56,023 nucleotides of DNA. Source: Candidatus Gastranaerophilales bacterium (GTDB lineage Bacteria; Cyanobacteriota; Vampirovibrionia; Gastranaerophilales; Gastranaerophilaceae). This document shows positions 26,914 through 35,987 of the stretch, piece after piece. Where the stretch lies: NCBI GenBank assembly GCA_944326605.1, contig CALVEM010000014.1, positions 1 to 56,023 on the forward strand. Direction: 5' to 3'. The notes below the pieces were generated by a model. That model was given only the letters and a program-made list of their open reading frames with translations, was not told the origin of the DNA and searched no databases. How positions within the stretch are numbered: the first letter of the stretch is position 1; every line of letters starts with the position of its first letter. The position numbers and the translations under genes are program-made.

Positions 26914-27607
26914 AAATGCAGATCCTAAAACAAGCTCCGGCGGATACAACAGAGTTTTTAATAATGAAATTCTAGGTAAATTGATGCAAAAAATTCAATC
27001 AACCGTAATTTCTAATGGAAATGAACTGGAGAAAATTATTTCAAAAAACTCTAATGTTATTGATGATCTTGACGCTTTTCTATCACCTGACAACAGCCAA
27101 AATACAGCAGGAGCTTTTCTCTGTCCTAAATCTGCTATCAAAAAAAGTAAATATAAACTTGATAAACATGAACCTGATTTAATTGTTTTTGAAATAACAG
27201 ATAAACTCAAAAATTGCTATATAATTGAACTTAAAGACGGTGACAATTTTGATACAAAAAAATCTGACGGAGAATTTGAGAATCTTGAAAAGTATAAAAA
27301 TCACCTCGGTTCTAAAATCGCTTTTATAACGAATTTCTTTATCTGCTGTTTTAATCAAAATGAAAAAGAAATGATTGTAAAAGGCTTTAAAAACAGATTT
27401 AATATTGAACAGGTAATGACAGGCAGACAATTATGCGACTTGCTCGGGATTAATTATGATTCAATTATTGAAACCCGTAAAAAAGATGCAGAAGACAATA
27501 TAAACTATTTTGTAGAACAACTTGTCAAAATTCCGCTGATAAATCAGAAAATTTTTGCAACAAAAAACAGCCACATTGAAGAAAAAGATTTCTATGATGA
27601 AATTTAG
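26900..27607 (+). CDS. Putative Type II restriction endonuclease
   Basis: A 235-residue protein that begins inside the end of the methyltransferase gene at an ATG preceded by GGCGGAG. It has a PD-(D/E)XK-type active site: P92-D93 (HEPDLIVFEI) followed 16 residues later by E110-L-K112 (YIIELKDG). Placement directly after the methyltransferase and the size fit a Type II endonuclease cutting the same site. N-terminal MAKIRNADPKTSSGGYNRVF and the C-terminal half match no family I can name. The assignment rests on context plus the motif. Confidence 0.75.
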   Translation: MAKIRNADPKTSSGGYNRVFNNEILGKLMQKIQSTVISNGNELEKIISKNSNVIDDLDAFLSPDNSQNTAGAFLCPKSAIKKSKYKLDKHEPDLIVFEITDKLKNCYIIELKDGDNFDTKKSDGEFENLEKYKNHLGSKIAFITNFFICCFNQNEKEMIVKGFKNRFNIEQVMTGRQLCDLLGINYDSIIETRKKDAEDNINYFVEQLVKIPLINQKIFATKNSHIEEKDFYDEI

Positions 27608-27626
27608 ACAATATTAGGTTCTGCTT

Positions 27627-28565
27627 TTATCCGGCAATCTCCGCTTCTTTTGCAGTTTCAAGATATTTAACCGCATAAACAGCTCCGACAGCTCCGTCTG
27701 CGGCGGCAGTAACAACCTGACGCAAGGGGGTTGTTCTAACATCACCTACAGCAAATACACCTTCGATTGATGTCGACATTGTTTCATCAGTTATTATAAA
27801 GCCTCTTGCATCCTGCTGTAACTGCCCTGAAAAGAGTTCTGCGTTAGGAGACATTCCTATATAGGGGAACACACCGTTTACGGGGAGATTTGTTATCTCT
27901 TTAGTCTTTACATTTTCTAATACAACATTTGTAACAAGGGCATCACCTTTTATTTCTTTCACAACAGTGTCCCAGATAAATTCAAGTTTTTCATTTTTAA
28001 AAGCACGCTCCTGAACAATTTTGTCAGCTCTAAGTTCATCGCGTCTGTGAATTACATAGACTTTATCTGCAAACTTTGTCAGATACATTGCTTCTTCAAC
28101 AGCAGCATTACCGCCTCCAACAACAGCAACAACTTTATTTTTATAAAATGCACCGTCACACACAGCACAATAGCTTACGCCACGCCCGACAAACTCTTTT
28201 TCACCGGCAACATTAAGCTTCATAGGCTGGGCACCTGTTGCAATTATTATTGTCTTTGCAATAAATTCATATTCTTTGGTTTTTATTATTTTATTTTTCA
28301 AATCAACGTTTTCTATTTCCTGCATAGGGAACTTTTGAACTCCGAATTTATCGGCATGTTCTTCAAATTTCTCCATTAAATCGTAACCGCCGACAATCTG
28401 AAAACCTGGATAGTTTTCAAGTTCAAGATAATTTGACGGCTGTCCGCCAAGCATATTTATGTCAATAATAGCCGTAGATACAGCACCTCTTGCTGCATAT
28501 ATTGCGGCTGACAAGCCTGCAGGTCCCCCGCCTAATATAATTGTATCAAATTTTAATTGCTCCAT
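27627..28565 (-). CDS. trxB: Thioredoxin reductase TrxB
   Basis: A 312-residue FAD- and NADPH-dependent enzyme that keeps thioredoxin reduced. The FAD-binding GGGPAGLSAA is at the N-terminus, the redox-active disulfide CAVC is C133/C136, the NADPH-binding GGGNAAVEEA follows, and the GVFAVGDVRTTPLRQ segment closes the FAD site. Complete and of normal length. It is the last gene of a probable pgi-exported protein-trxB operon, with 9 nt to the upstream gene. Confidence 0.95.
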   Translation of the reverse strand: MEQLKFDTIILGGGPAGLSAAIYAARGAVSTAIIDINMLGGQPSNYLELENYPGFQIVGGYDLMEKFEEHADKFGVQKFPMQEIENVDLKNKIIKTKEYEFIAKTIIIATGAQPMKLNVAGEKEFVGRGVSYCAVCDGAFYKNKVVAVVGGGNAAVEEAMYLTKFADKVYVIHRRDELRADKIVQERAFKNEKLEFIWDTVVKEIKGDALVTNVVLENVKTKEITNLPVNGVFPYIGMSPNAELFSGQLQQDARGFIITDETMSTSIEGVFAVGDVRTTPLRQVVTAAADGAVGAVYAVKYLETAKEAEIAG

Positions 28566-28574
28566 ATTCTATCC

Positions 28575-29072
28575 TCACTTCCCTGTAATAGATGATCCGG
28601 AAATTTTTTCACCTTTCAGTATATATACAGCTGTATCTTTTTCAAGTAATGAGTTATCAAAAGTTGAAAAAGTTTCTAAAACAAGTGTATTTATACCCGT
28701 AAATGTATTTCCGCTAAGTTTTAAATCAACAGTATCCGTTAATTTCTTATTGTCATAATCTCCTGTTTTTGTAAATCTTATAATATCTCCGTCAACATAA
28801 TCTAAGTTTACAGAACCGCTTGCTCCTGTAAAAGGGTTGTTTAAATTAATGACGTCACCCTGCCTTGATAAGTTCCAAACATCAACAGTATTAGGTTTAA
28901 AATTTACACTCTTGCCTGTCTGCTTATCAATTTTTGCAACAACACGCCAGGTACCGTAAAAAGTTTTTGGGACTCTGTCAATTGAACTAACCCCACCTTT
29001 CAAAGTCGTTGCGATTGCACAAGTACCGCAAAATAGTAAAAATATTAGAATTAAACTTCTTAAAAATTTCAT
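28575..29072 (-). CDS. Exported protein, unknown function
   Basis: A 165-residue protein with a clear Sec signal peptide (MKFLRSLILIFLLFCGTCAIA) cleaved near residue 21. The mature part is beta-strand-rich (GTWRVVAKIDKQTGKSV, TVDVWNLSRQGDVINL, TDTVDLKLSGNTFTG), which resembles a small beta-barrel or lipocalin-like domain. I do not recognise the family. It lies between pgi (7 nt) and trxB (9 nt) on the same strand. Confidence 0.75.
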   Translation of the reverse strand: MKFLRSLILIFLLFCGTCAIATTLKGGVSSIDRVPKTFYGTWRVVAKIDKQTGKSVNFKPNTVDVWNLSRQGDVINLNNPFTGASGSVNLDYVDGDIIRFTKTGDYDNKKLTDTVDLKLSGNTFTGINTLVLETFSTFDNSLLEKDTAVYILKGEKISGSSITGK

Positions 29073-29079
29073 ATAAACC

Positions 29080-30468
29080 TTAGGCTAAAGCCATTTTTTC
29101 TTTAATAGTCTGAGCGGATTCTTCATAACCTGCTCTCCCCATTAAAGCATAAGTATAATTTTTTGCCTGTTCAACACCCGGCTGGTTGAATGCGTCAATA
29201 TTATAAAGTTCACCTGTTATTGCTGTTTGAACTTCAAGCATATAAAGAAGCTGAGCAACGTTATAACCATCAACTTTTTCAAGTGTAATCGTAACATTAG
29301 GTCTTTGTAAATCGGAAAGAACAACTTTTGTGGAATCAGCTTCCGCATTAATTAGCTGATTAATTGTTTTTCCGCCCAGATAACCGATACCTGTATATTC
29401 AAAAATCTGAGGGATTTCAAGATTATTATCAAATTCTTTTACACGTACGAAATTAATAAGCTTGTTATTTGGTCCCTCGTTATATAACTGAATTTGAGAA
29501 TGCTGATCTGTAGCGCCTAAAGCCTTAACAGGAGTAGGCCCTACACAAACGTCATTTCCTTGCTTATCTTTATTTTTTCCTAAAGATTCTGCCCATAATT
29601 GCGCATACCAGTCTGAGACATACTTTAATCTGCTTGAATAAGGCATCATAACAGACATATTTTTCCCTTTTTGAGTATCCATAAGATAATGGATCAAAGC
29701 ATTTTGCGCCGCAATATTTTCATTTATATCAGTATTTTTTAACGCAAGATCCATATCCTTAATACCGTTTGTAATTTCATCAATATCAATACCCACCAGA
29801 GCAAACGGTAAAAGTCCGACTGCTGAAAATACAGAAAATCTTCCGCCCACATCGTCAGGAACAACAAAAGTTTTATATCCTTCCTGCTCTGCAATCTGTC
29901 TTAAAATACCTGTTTTTTTATCTGTGGTTGCAACTACATTATAACGGTAATTATCTCCGAGTTCTTTTTCCAGACGATCTTTAACAATCATAAACTGAGA
30001 CATTGTTTCAGCTGTGGAACCGGATTTTGTAATAACATTCACAAGAGTTTTCCGCAAATCAAGTATATCCAGCAGCCCTGTCATAGTATCAGGATCAATA
30101 TTATCAAGAAAGAAAATTCTGGGTAATCCGTTTCTCTGTTCCGGAGTAAGAAAATTCCAGTAAGGTTTCAAAAGAGCTTCCGTCACTGCTAATCCGCCAA
30201 GAGCAGAACCACCTATACCAAGCACCAGAATATTATCAAATCTCCCCTGAACCATTGATGCATATTCTTTAACATACCATAAAGTTTCTTCGCTGTAACC
30301 TAAATTCATCCACTGAAGCCACTGCCCCGGCTTATCTTTTCGTTTGTTCAAATCTGCAATAATTGAGGTAATTTTGTCTTTATAATTTGCAAACTCTTGT
30401 TGAATATCTAACCCGTTCTCGCACCCGATAACACTTTGCTCTATATTCCGGTAGTCTAAAGTTATCAT
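29080..30468 (-). CDS. pgi: Glucose-6-phosphate isomerase Pgi
   Basis: A 462-residue SIS-fold enzyme interconverting glucose-6-phosphate and fructose-6-phosphate in glycolysis. It has ILVLGIGGSALGG near residue 80, VITKSGSTAETMSQF, the VGGRFSVFSAVGLLP signature and the TDQHSQIQLYNEGP segment with the catalytic His. The start at 30468 (MITLDYRNIEQ) has an AAGGAG site 7 nt upstream; an in-frame start 42 nt earlier is less likely. It heads the operon with the exported protein and trxB. Confidence 0.95.
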   Translation of the reverse strand: MITLDYRNIEQSVIGCENGLDIQQEFANYKDKITSIIADLNKRKDKPGQWLQWMNLGYSEETLWYVKEYASMVQGRFDNILVLGIGGSALGGLAVTEALLKPYWNFLTPEQRNGLPRIFFLDNIDPDTMTGLLDILDLRKTLVNVITKSGSTAETMSQFMIVKDRLEKELGDNYRYNVVATTDKKTGILRQIAEQEGYKTFVVPDDVGGRFSVFSAVGLLPFALVGIDIDEITNGIKDMDLALKNTDINENIAAQNALIHYLMDTQKGKNMSVMMPYSSRLKYVSDWYAQLWAESLGKNKDKQGNDVCVGPTPVKALGATDQHSQIQLYNEGPNNKLINFVRVKEFDNNLEIPQIFEYTGIGYLGGKTINQLINAEADSTKVVLSDLQRPNVTITLEKVDGYNVAQLLYMLEVQTAITGELYNIDAFNQPGVEQAKNYTYALMGRAGYEESAQTIKEKMALA

Positions 30469-30591
30469 CTGTACTCCTTCTCCAAATAACCTTAATTTAA
30501 ATAAGTACACCTAACAGACTTATTATACGTACTAAAGGAATTTTCACAATAGCATTAATGATTTTTTAATAATTATTTACTATTTAAAAAC

Positions 30592-31607
30592 TTACTTTAG
30601 GCTTTCATCACCTGATTTTACAATGAGCGAAGAAATTGCATTTTTCCACTCATCTAATGTTAAATTCCTATGCAGATAATCCATATTGCCGGTTGAAATT
30701 ACCCATAAGGAACACCCGCCGCCCTTCCACCAGCTGCCCGTTCTGACAGGGGAACAATACACACTACCAGACATCCACCATTTTGCAAAACCTGATATGA
30801 CAGGATAATTATTTTTACTGTTCAACGTGATATAAAAATAATCTTTTCCCAGTTGATTAGGACCTTTTAAGCCATTTGTATCAACCTGTAACAACGGCAT
30901 ATTTAAATCACCATCATAACCGATACCAATTATTGTTCCGTCATTCATGACAAACTTATAATTAGTTGTTGGGAAAGCATTGTTTGATTTAATCTCACTA
31001 CCGTCAATATCCGTATAGGTTACTTGATATAAAATATCAGGACGATCAAAGCCCCAGATTTCTACAACCTTTAAATATGGCGACAGAATATCAAAATACG
31101 TTTTCGCGCAGTCAGTATTTTTTGCAGGACACCACGTACTTGCTATTCCGTTTTCTTGATAAGCACCTAAATATGCCTGATACAAAACGGAATACGTTCT
31201 TTTAAAAGAAGTTAACCAAGACCTTTCCTGATATTTCGAAATCAAAACTGGTAATGTCATGGCTGCGACTACGCCAATGATGCCGAGGGTGATTAAAATC
31301 TCAGCTAAGGTAAAGGCGGCTTTTTTATAAGGTGAATAAGTGAATAGGTTAATAAGTGAATAAGTTCGTTTCAGGAAAATATTAATGTCATCCTGAACTC
31401 GTTTCAGGATCTCTTGAACGTCGGATTGACATCCAAGTTTCAGCATCTCTTGAGATCCCGAACCAAGTTCGGGATGACAGATTGCTAATTTATTATTGAT
31501 ATTAGCTTTGCTTCTTTGCCTCTTTGCATCTTCGCTTCTAATTGCGTCTTTGCCTACGGCGGAGCCTACAGTGCCCCCCCCCCGAAGGTGTCAAAATTCT
31601 TTAACAT
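30592..31607 (-). CDS. Phase-variable prepilin-type protein, locus 2 (frame closed, G10)
   Basis: An ATG at 31607 with an AAAGGAG site 8 nt upstream encodes MLKNFDTF followed by a G10 tract. In the sequenced state the frame ends in TAG after GGGAL, so the prepilin is not reached. Adding one G, or losing two, joins this start to the long downstream frame. That frame carries the repeat-derived leader and then [20 protein letters not shown] and a 215-residue pilin domain with paired cysteines (STWCPAKNTDC, SVYC, GGGC). The continuous frame without the leader opens at 31446 with a poor internal ATG. Its mature part is nearly identical to locus 3 except for one loop and the C-terminus. Confidence 0.75.
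31387..31478. repeat. Dispersed palindromic repeat, copy in prepilin locus 2
   Basis: A 92-bp element bounded by GTCATCC and GGATGAC containing the hairpins TCCTGAACTCGTTTCAGGA and CCCGAACCAAGTTCGGG. It matches 42949-43040 closely and lies inside the coding leader of the prepilin gene. Confidence 0.85.
31574..31583. repeat. Homopolymer C10/G10 tract at the start of prepilin locus 2
   Basis: Ten consecutive C on the plus strand, read as G in the gene, begin after eight leader codons. With 10 G the frame meets TAG immediately after the tract. Confidence 0.9.
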
Positions 31608-31691
31608 ATAAGCTTCTCCTTTCAATATTAATATTGTTTTTATTATAAACTATTTTTTTTATCTTTTCAAGATTATAATTAGATTTTGAGA

Positions 31692-31706
31692 TATAATTTG
31701 ATTATG
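31692..31706 (+). promoter_or_regulatory. Leaderless-type promoter of ribF
   Basis: A perfect TATAAT at 31692-31697 is followed by six bases (TTGATT) and the ATG at 31704. No ribosome-binding site is present. Confidence 0.55.
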
Positions 31707-32582
31707 CAGATATTAACAGATCTTATTAAAAATTCCAATTTATCATTGGCACTCGGTTTTTTTGACGGAATTCACAAAGGTCATCAAACCGTTATACAAA
31801 ATGCTGTTGATTATGCACATAAAAATAACTGCAAATCTGCCGTGATAACTTTTAAGGAACACCCCTGCTGTTTCTTCTATGGCAAATGTCCGAAATACAT
31901 CCTCTCAGGGAAAGAAAGAGAAAACAAAATTAAAGAACTCGGAGTTGATTATCTATATGAACTTGATTTTGAAAGCATCTCTGGGCTAACCGCCGGAGAC
32001 TATTTAAAAAATGTACTGGTAAAATATTTCAGTCCCTGTGCAATTTCAACCGGATGGAACCATAATTTCGGTTATAAAAAAAGCGGAAATGCAAAATTTT
32101 TGCACGATAATTCAAAAAAATTCGGGTATGAATACTTTGAACTTCCTCCTCAAAAAATAAATAATGAAATAATCAGCAGTTCTGCTATCAGAAAATATTT
32201 ATCAACAGGGAATATAGAAAAAGCTAACACAATGCTCGGATACAAATTTTATACTTCAGGCACAGTAATAAAAGGACAGCAAATAGGGAGAACTATTGGT
32301 TTTAAAACAGCAAACCTTATTTATCCTGATGAATTAATCGAACTACCGCACGGAGTTTATTCTGTTGAAACAAATTTCGGCAAAGGGATTGCAAATTTTG
32401 GCACCAGACCTACCGTAAACGGTGATGGAACGCTTTTAGAAGTACATATACTTGACTTTGATAAAGATATTTACGGAGAAACTTTATCTGTAGAGTTCAA
32501 AAAAATGATACGCACAGAGAAAAAATTCCCTTCTCTCGACGCACTCAAAAAACAAATTTACAATGATATAATACAGATCTAA
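31704..32582 (+). CDS. ribF: Bifunctional riboflavin kinase/FAD synthetase RibF
   Basis: A 292-residue cytosolic enzyme that phosphorylates riboflavin to FMN and adenylates FMN to FAD. The N-terminal nucleotidyltransferase domain has LALGFFDGIHKGHQ, the family G-x-F-D-G-x-H-x-G-H motif, and ISSSAIRKYL. The C-terminal kinase domain has GRTIGFKTANL with the conserved P-T-A-N position read here as K-T-A-N, then GVYSVE and GIANFGTRPTV. The start is set at 31704 because TATAAT lies 6 nt upstream, consistent with a leaderless transcript. Confidence 0.93.
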   Translation: MQILTDLIKNSNLSLALGFFDGIHKGHQTVIQNAVDYAHKNNCKSAVITFKEHPCCFFYGKCPKYILSGKERENKIKELGVDYLYELDFESISGLTAGDYLKNVLVKYFSPCAISTGWNHNFGYKKSGNAKFLHDNSKKFGYEYFELPPQKINNEIISSSAIRKYLSTGNIEKANTMLGYKFYTSGTVIKGQQIGRTIGFKTANLIYPDELIELPHGVYSVETNFGKGIANFGTRPTVNGDGTLLEVHILDFDKDIYGETLSVEFKKMIRTEKKFPSLDALKKQIYNDIIQI

Positions 32583-32600
32583 TTTAGACTAAAACAGTTG

Positions 32601-33146
32601 TTACTTAATCAATGCCTGTACTTCTTTAAACTTAGGATTTTTAGCACCTTTTAACCAGTCAAAGAGTGCAATTTCCACACAGGATATTTTAACTCCGTTT
32701 GCAGCCATAGCATCAATTCCCTGCTTGAATTCATATTTGTTGCGGCTTGCACATGCATCTTTTATTACGTATACATCAAAACCTTCCTCTACAAGCGCGG
32801 AAGCAGTTTGATAAACACAAATATGAGTTTCTATACCGAAAATTACGATCTGCTTTTTCCCGTATGACTTAATCTTATCAAGCATTCCGTCTTCCAGTAA
32901 TGCGTTGAAATAAGTTTTTTCAACAATCTCACTTTTTTCAGGCAAAACATTTTGCAAAGACTGAACAGTAGAACCAAGTCCTTTCGGATACTGTTCCGTC
33001 AAAAGAACCGGTATTCCAAGCAATTTTGCCGCTGTTGCTACTTTTACGGCATTGGAAACAACAACATCTTTATTTAATGCCGCAACTAATTTTTCCTGAA
33101 TATCTATAATTAATACTAAACTGTCTTGTGACGATAATGTATTCAT
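32601..33146 (-). CDS. Isochorismatase-family cysteine hydrolase
   Basis: A 181-residue protein of the isochorismatase-like fold. The catalytic triad candidates are Asp in LVLIDIQEKL, a Lys in EIVEKTYFNAL, and the nucleophilic Cys in VIFGIETHICVYQTA. Members hydrolyse amide or ester substrates such as nicotinamide, ureidoacrylate or isochorismate, and the substrate here cannot be assigned. The TEQYPKGLGSTV segment places it near the YcaC/MAR1 subgroup. It is last in the ftsEX operon, 16 nt after the degenerate receiver protein. Confidence 0.85.
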   Translation of the reverse strand: MNTLSSQDSLVLIIDIQEKLVAALNKDVVVSNAVKVATAAKLLGIPVLLTEQYPKGLGSTVQSLQNVLPEKSEIVEKTYFNALLEDGMLDKIKSYGKKQIVIFGIETHICVYQTASALVEEGFDVYVIKDACASRNKYEFKQGIDAMAANGVKISCVEIALFDWLKGAKNPKFKEVQALIK

Positions 33147-33162
33147 ACTTCTCCTTTTAACT

Positions 33163-34392
33163 CTATACTGAAACTTTTTTAAACTCTTTTATAAAATCTT
33201 CTACTATCTTTACAAGTTCTTTTTGGGTTATTTTAGTTAAAGCCAGTTGAATTTCTCTATTTTCAGGGCTGTCTAAACCTTCATGCGTAATATAAACAAT
33301 AATCTTTGCAAACCCGGGATAAATAATCCTTAATGTACTCTCCTGTTTTTTATTTGAAAGTCGGAACACACACTGTTCTTCATTTGTATATTGTTCAATT
33401 TGAGTATCAAATAACTTTTCTTCGTAGTTTTTTTGCAATCTGTAAAATACAGGGGTAATAACTTTTTCCAGTTTCTTATTAAAGATTTGCCTGAATATTT
33501 TATAACCTTTAGAATGTAATGCCTGATCATCAAGCCACTCATCAAGAGTACTCTCCTTTTCTTCTGCAAAAGCATATTCCATATTTTTAGTCAAAGCATT
33601 TGAAAGTGCATTAAGGGCATCGTGTTCCATCTGATCAAAATTCTTATTACTTATGGATGCAAGACCTGCACAAATATCTAAATCATTACTGCAATAATCT
33701 TTAATTTTATTAAAAACAATAAGAGCCTGATTTAAATCAGTTTTAGGCATCATTAAATAAAATTTTAACCCCTTACCAAAAGTAATTATATCATCAACTC
33801 TGACGGAATTTTTTAAAACTTCCGCCATTTTTCCTGTATTAAACTTAGTTTTGGATTCTTCCGCAGGGGCAACAACAAGAAAAGTTCCGCAATCAAAAAG
33901 GTTATCATCAATATAATTTTCAATTATCTGTTTTGCGGAATTATAATTATAAATTCCTGTTTCATAATCAATAACACCCGATTGTTCAAGAATTTTTTGA
34001 TTTCTCAAATGTAGTAGTTTTATGGAATTATGTTTTATATTGTGAACAATTCTCAACACGAATTCAAAATCATCTGCAGACGCTAATACAAAATCATCAG
34101 CACCATAATCGTATGCAGATAATATAAAAGCGGCATCATTTGAATCAGAAATCAAAATAATGCAGAGAGCCTCTTTTTTTCGCAAATTTTTAATCAAATC
34201 AAGAGTTTTTTCATCCGGTCTGCCATGCACAAGAACAATATCAGGAGCGTAAATTTCAGTAGAATTCATCGCATCTTCAAACCCGGATATAACAATATTA
34301 TCATTTTTTCTTAAAAAAATAATCTTTGACGCCAGAATTTTGGCATAATCTACATCATAAGAAATTAATAATATATTGTTTTTATCATTCAT
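33163..34392 (-). CDS. Degenerate receiver plus degenerate GGDEF protein
   Basis: A 409-residue cytosolic protein. Residues 1-120 have the response-regulator fold, but the phosphoacceptor Asp is His56 (PDIVLVHGRP) and the conserved Lys is absent (GADDFVLAS). Residues about 140-285 match a GGDEF domain by its opening motif DYETGIYN (usually D-x-L-T-G-L-x-N), yet the catalytic loop reads GKGLKF at 206-211 instead of GGDEF. It therefore should not make cyclic di-GMP. The C-terminal 120 residues are an unrecognised charged domain. It follows ftsX by 3 nt, which suggests a role linked to division or the envelope. Confidence 0.75.
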   Translation of the reverse strand: MNDKNNILLISYDVDYAKILASKIIFLRKNDNIVISGFEDAMNSTEIYAPDIVLVHGRPDEKTLDLIKNLRKKEALCIILISDSNDAAFILSAYDYGADDFVLASADDFEFVLRIVHNIKHNSIKLLHLRNQKILEQSGVIDYETGIYNYNSAKQIIENYIDDNLFDCGTFLVVAPAEESKTKFNTGKMAEVLKNSVRVDDIITFGKGLKFYLMMPKTDLNQALIVFNKIKDYCSNDLDICAGLASISNKNFDQMEHDALNALSNALTKNMEYAFAEEKESTLDEWLDDQALHSKGYKIFRQIFNKKLEKVITPVFYRLQKNYEEKLFDTQIEQYTNEEQCVFRLSNKKQESTLRIIYPGFAKIIVYITHEGLDSPENREIQLALTKITQKELVKIVEDFIKEFKKVSV

Positions 34393-34395
34393 TAA

Positions 34396-35304
34396 TTATA
34401 CCTGTAAATGCTTCTTTATACACAGGAAACTACCGCCTGCACCAAACAGAACTGCCATCGCAAACATGACTGTAATAACGCAAGTCTGAGCATACAGAGG
34501 TGTCGGAACCATAAAAAACTGGTGCATATGATTAAGCCCGTTTTGAACGACATTCAAAGGCAAAAGAGCAATAACTGCTCCGGAAAATCCATAGAATGCA
34601 CCCTGCATAATTAACGGGAACCTTATATACCAGTTGGAAACACCCATCAAACGCATAATTTCTATTTCTTCTTTTCTTGATTGAATTACAAGCTGGATTG
34701 TATTGTTTATAATTGTAATTGTCAAAATGCCCATTATAATTACAACAAAAACAGTAATCATATTTACAATCCTGTTCAATACCTCAATCTTTTTTGCAAG
34801 ATCCTGTGCATAACTCATATCTTCTACAGATTTTAACTGTTTTACATTATTAAATACCTGCTCTATATTTTCAGGCATATCAACTTTCACATGCAAAGTA
34901 TCGGGCAGAGGGTTTTCAATATCAGGCAAATCCATCTCACGCTTCAGATTGCTCCATGAAGATGATTTTGGAATAATTGTAACATTTTCAACATGCTCAA
35001 ATTCTTTTATGCGGTTTTTAACAACATTTGCATCAGCATTTTCTTTTAAATAAACGGATATTTCAAGCACGTTACCGAGTTCATGAGCAAATGAGGAAAT
35101 AGAAAGAGCTGATCTGAAAAAAGATCCGAAAATAGTCAAAATAGCTGCCATCGTCGTTATTATAACAAGATTAACTATGCCTGTTCTTGCGATGTCATGG
35201 ACAGTCTGCTTTGTAAGCCTGTATAAAATTCTCAATTCACACAGCCAATCTTTCGGTATATGTTTTTTTACCTGTTTTTTTATCCTTGTTTTTGAACTAT
35301 TCAT
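34396..35304 (-). CDS. ftsX: Cell division protein FtsX
   Basis: A 302-residue membrane component of the FtsEX complex, which activates peptidoglycan hydrolases at the septum. It has a basic cytoplasmic N-terminus, a first membrane helix at about 42-68, an extracytoplasmic domain (about 75-185, SIDYLKENADAN-type strands and DTLHVKVDMPEN), and three C-terminal helices with the IVIMGILTITIINNTIQLVI and MRLMGVSNWYIR coupling segments. It overlaps ftsE by 8 nt. Confidence 0.94.
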   Translation of the reverse strand: MNSSKTRIKKQVKKHIPKDWLCELRILYRLTKQTVHDIARTGIVNLVIITTMAAILTIFGSFFRSALSISSFAHELGNVLEISVYLKENADANVVKNRIKEFEHVENVTIIPKSSSWSNLKREMDLPDIENPLPDTLHVKVDMPENIEQVFNNVKQLKSVEDMSYAQDLAKKIEVLNRIVNMITVFVVIIMGILTITIINNTIQLVIQSRKEEIEIMRLMGVSNWYIRFPLIMQGAFYGFSGAVIALLPLNVVQNGLNHMHQFFMVPTPLYAQTCVITVMFAMAVLFGAGGSFLCIKKHLQV

Positions 35305-35974
35305 ACGTACCTGCTTGTATATCCCTTACTATTTCGCCTTTATCTAATGTTATAACTCTTTTCCTGAAATAATCCACCATTGCATTATCATGGGTTGACA
35401 CAATGACAGTAATACCTCTCTGGTTAATTTGATCCAGAATCTGCATAATTTCCATTGAATTTTTAGGATCCAGATTTCCTGTAGGTTCGTCCGCAATTAA
35501 TAGCGGCGGCCCGTTTACAATAGCACGGGCAATCCCTACTCTTTGCTGCTCACCGCCCGACAATTCCGACGGGTAAGCATTCATTTTATCATATAAACCT
35601 ACTATTTTCAACGCACCTGACACCCTTGCATTAATTTCTTTAGAACTTATTCCGAGAGTTCTGATAACATACGCAACATTATCAAATACACTCTGATTTT
35701 GCAGAAGTTTGTAATCCTGAAAAACAATTCCCATACATCTTCTCAAATTAGGAATTTTGTCGTTAGGAAGATTGGCAACATTAATTCCACCGATTGTAAC
35801 AGTTCCGCTTGACGGACGTTCTTCATTATAAAGAAGCTTCATTAATGTTGATTTTCCTGCACCTGAGGCTCCAACTATAAAAACGAATTCGCCAGACATA
35901 ATATCAAGATTTACATTTCTCAATGCGTAATGGTCGTTTTTATATTTTTTTGTAACTGATCTGAATTGAATCAT
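35297..35974 (-). CDS. ftsE: Cell division ATP-binding protein FtsE
   Basis: A 225-residue ABC ATPase that partners FtsX. Walker A is GASGAGKST (about 33-41), the Q-loop is VFQDYKLL, the signature is LSGGEQQRVGIARAI, Walker B is LLIADEPTGNLD, and the H-loop is VSTHD. Full length. Translation is coupled to ftsX by an 8-nt overlap, and the transketolase-like gene lies 13 nt upstream. Confidence 0.96.
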   Translation of the reverse strand: MIQFRSVTKKYKNDHYALRNVNLDIMSGEFVFIVGASGAGKSTLMKLLYNEERPSSGTVTIGGINVANLPNDKIPNLRRCMGIVFQDYKLLQNQSVFDNVAYVIRTLGISSKEINARVSGALKIVGLYDKMNAYPSELSGGEQQRVGIARAIVNGPPLLIADEPTGNLDPKNSMEIMQILDQINQRGITVIVSTHDNAMVDYFRKRVITLDKGEIVRDIQAGTYE

Positions 35975-35987
35975 AATATTTCCCTAT

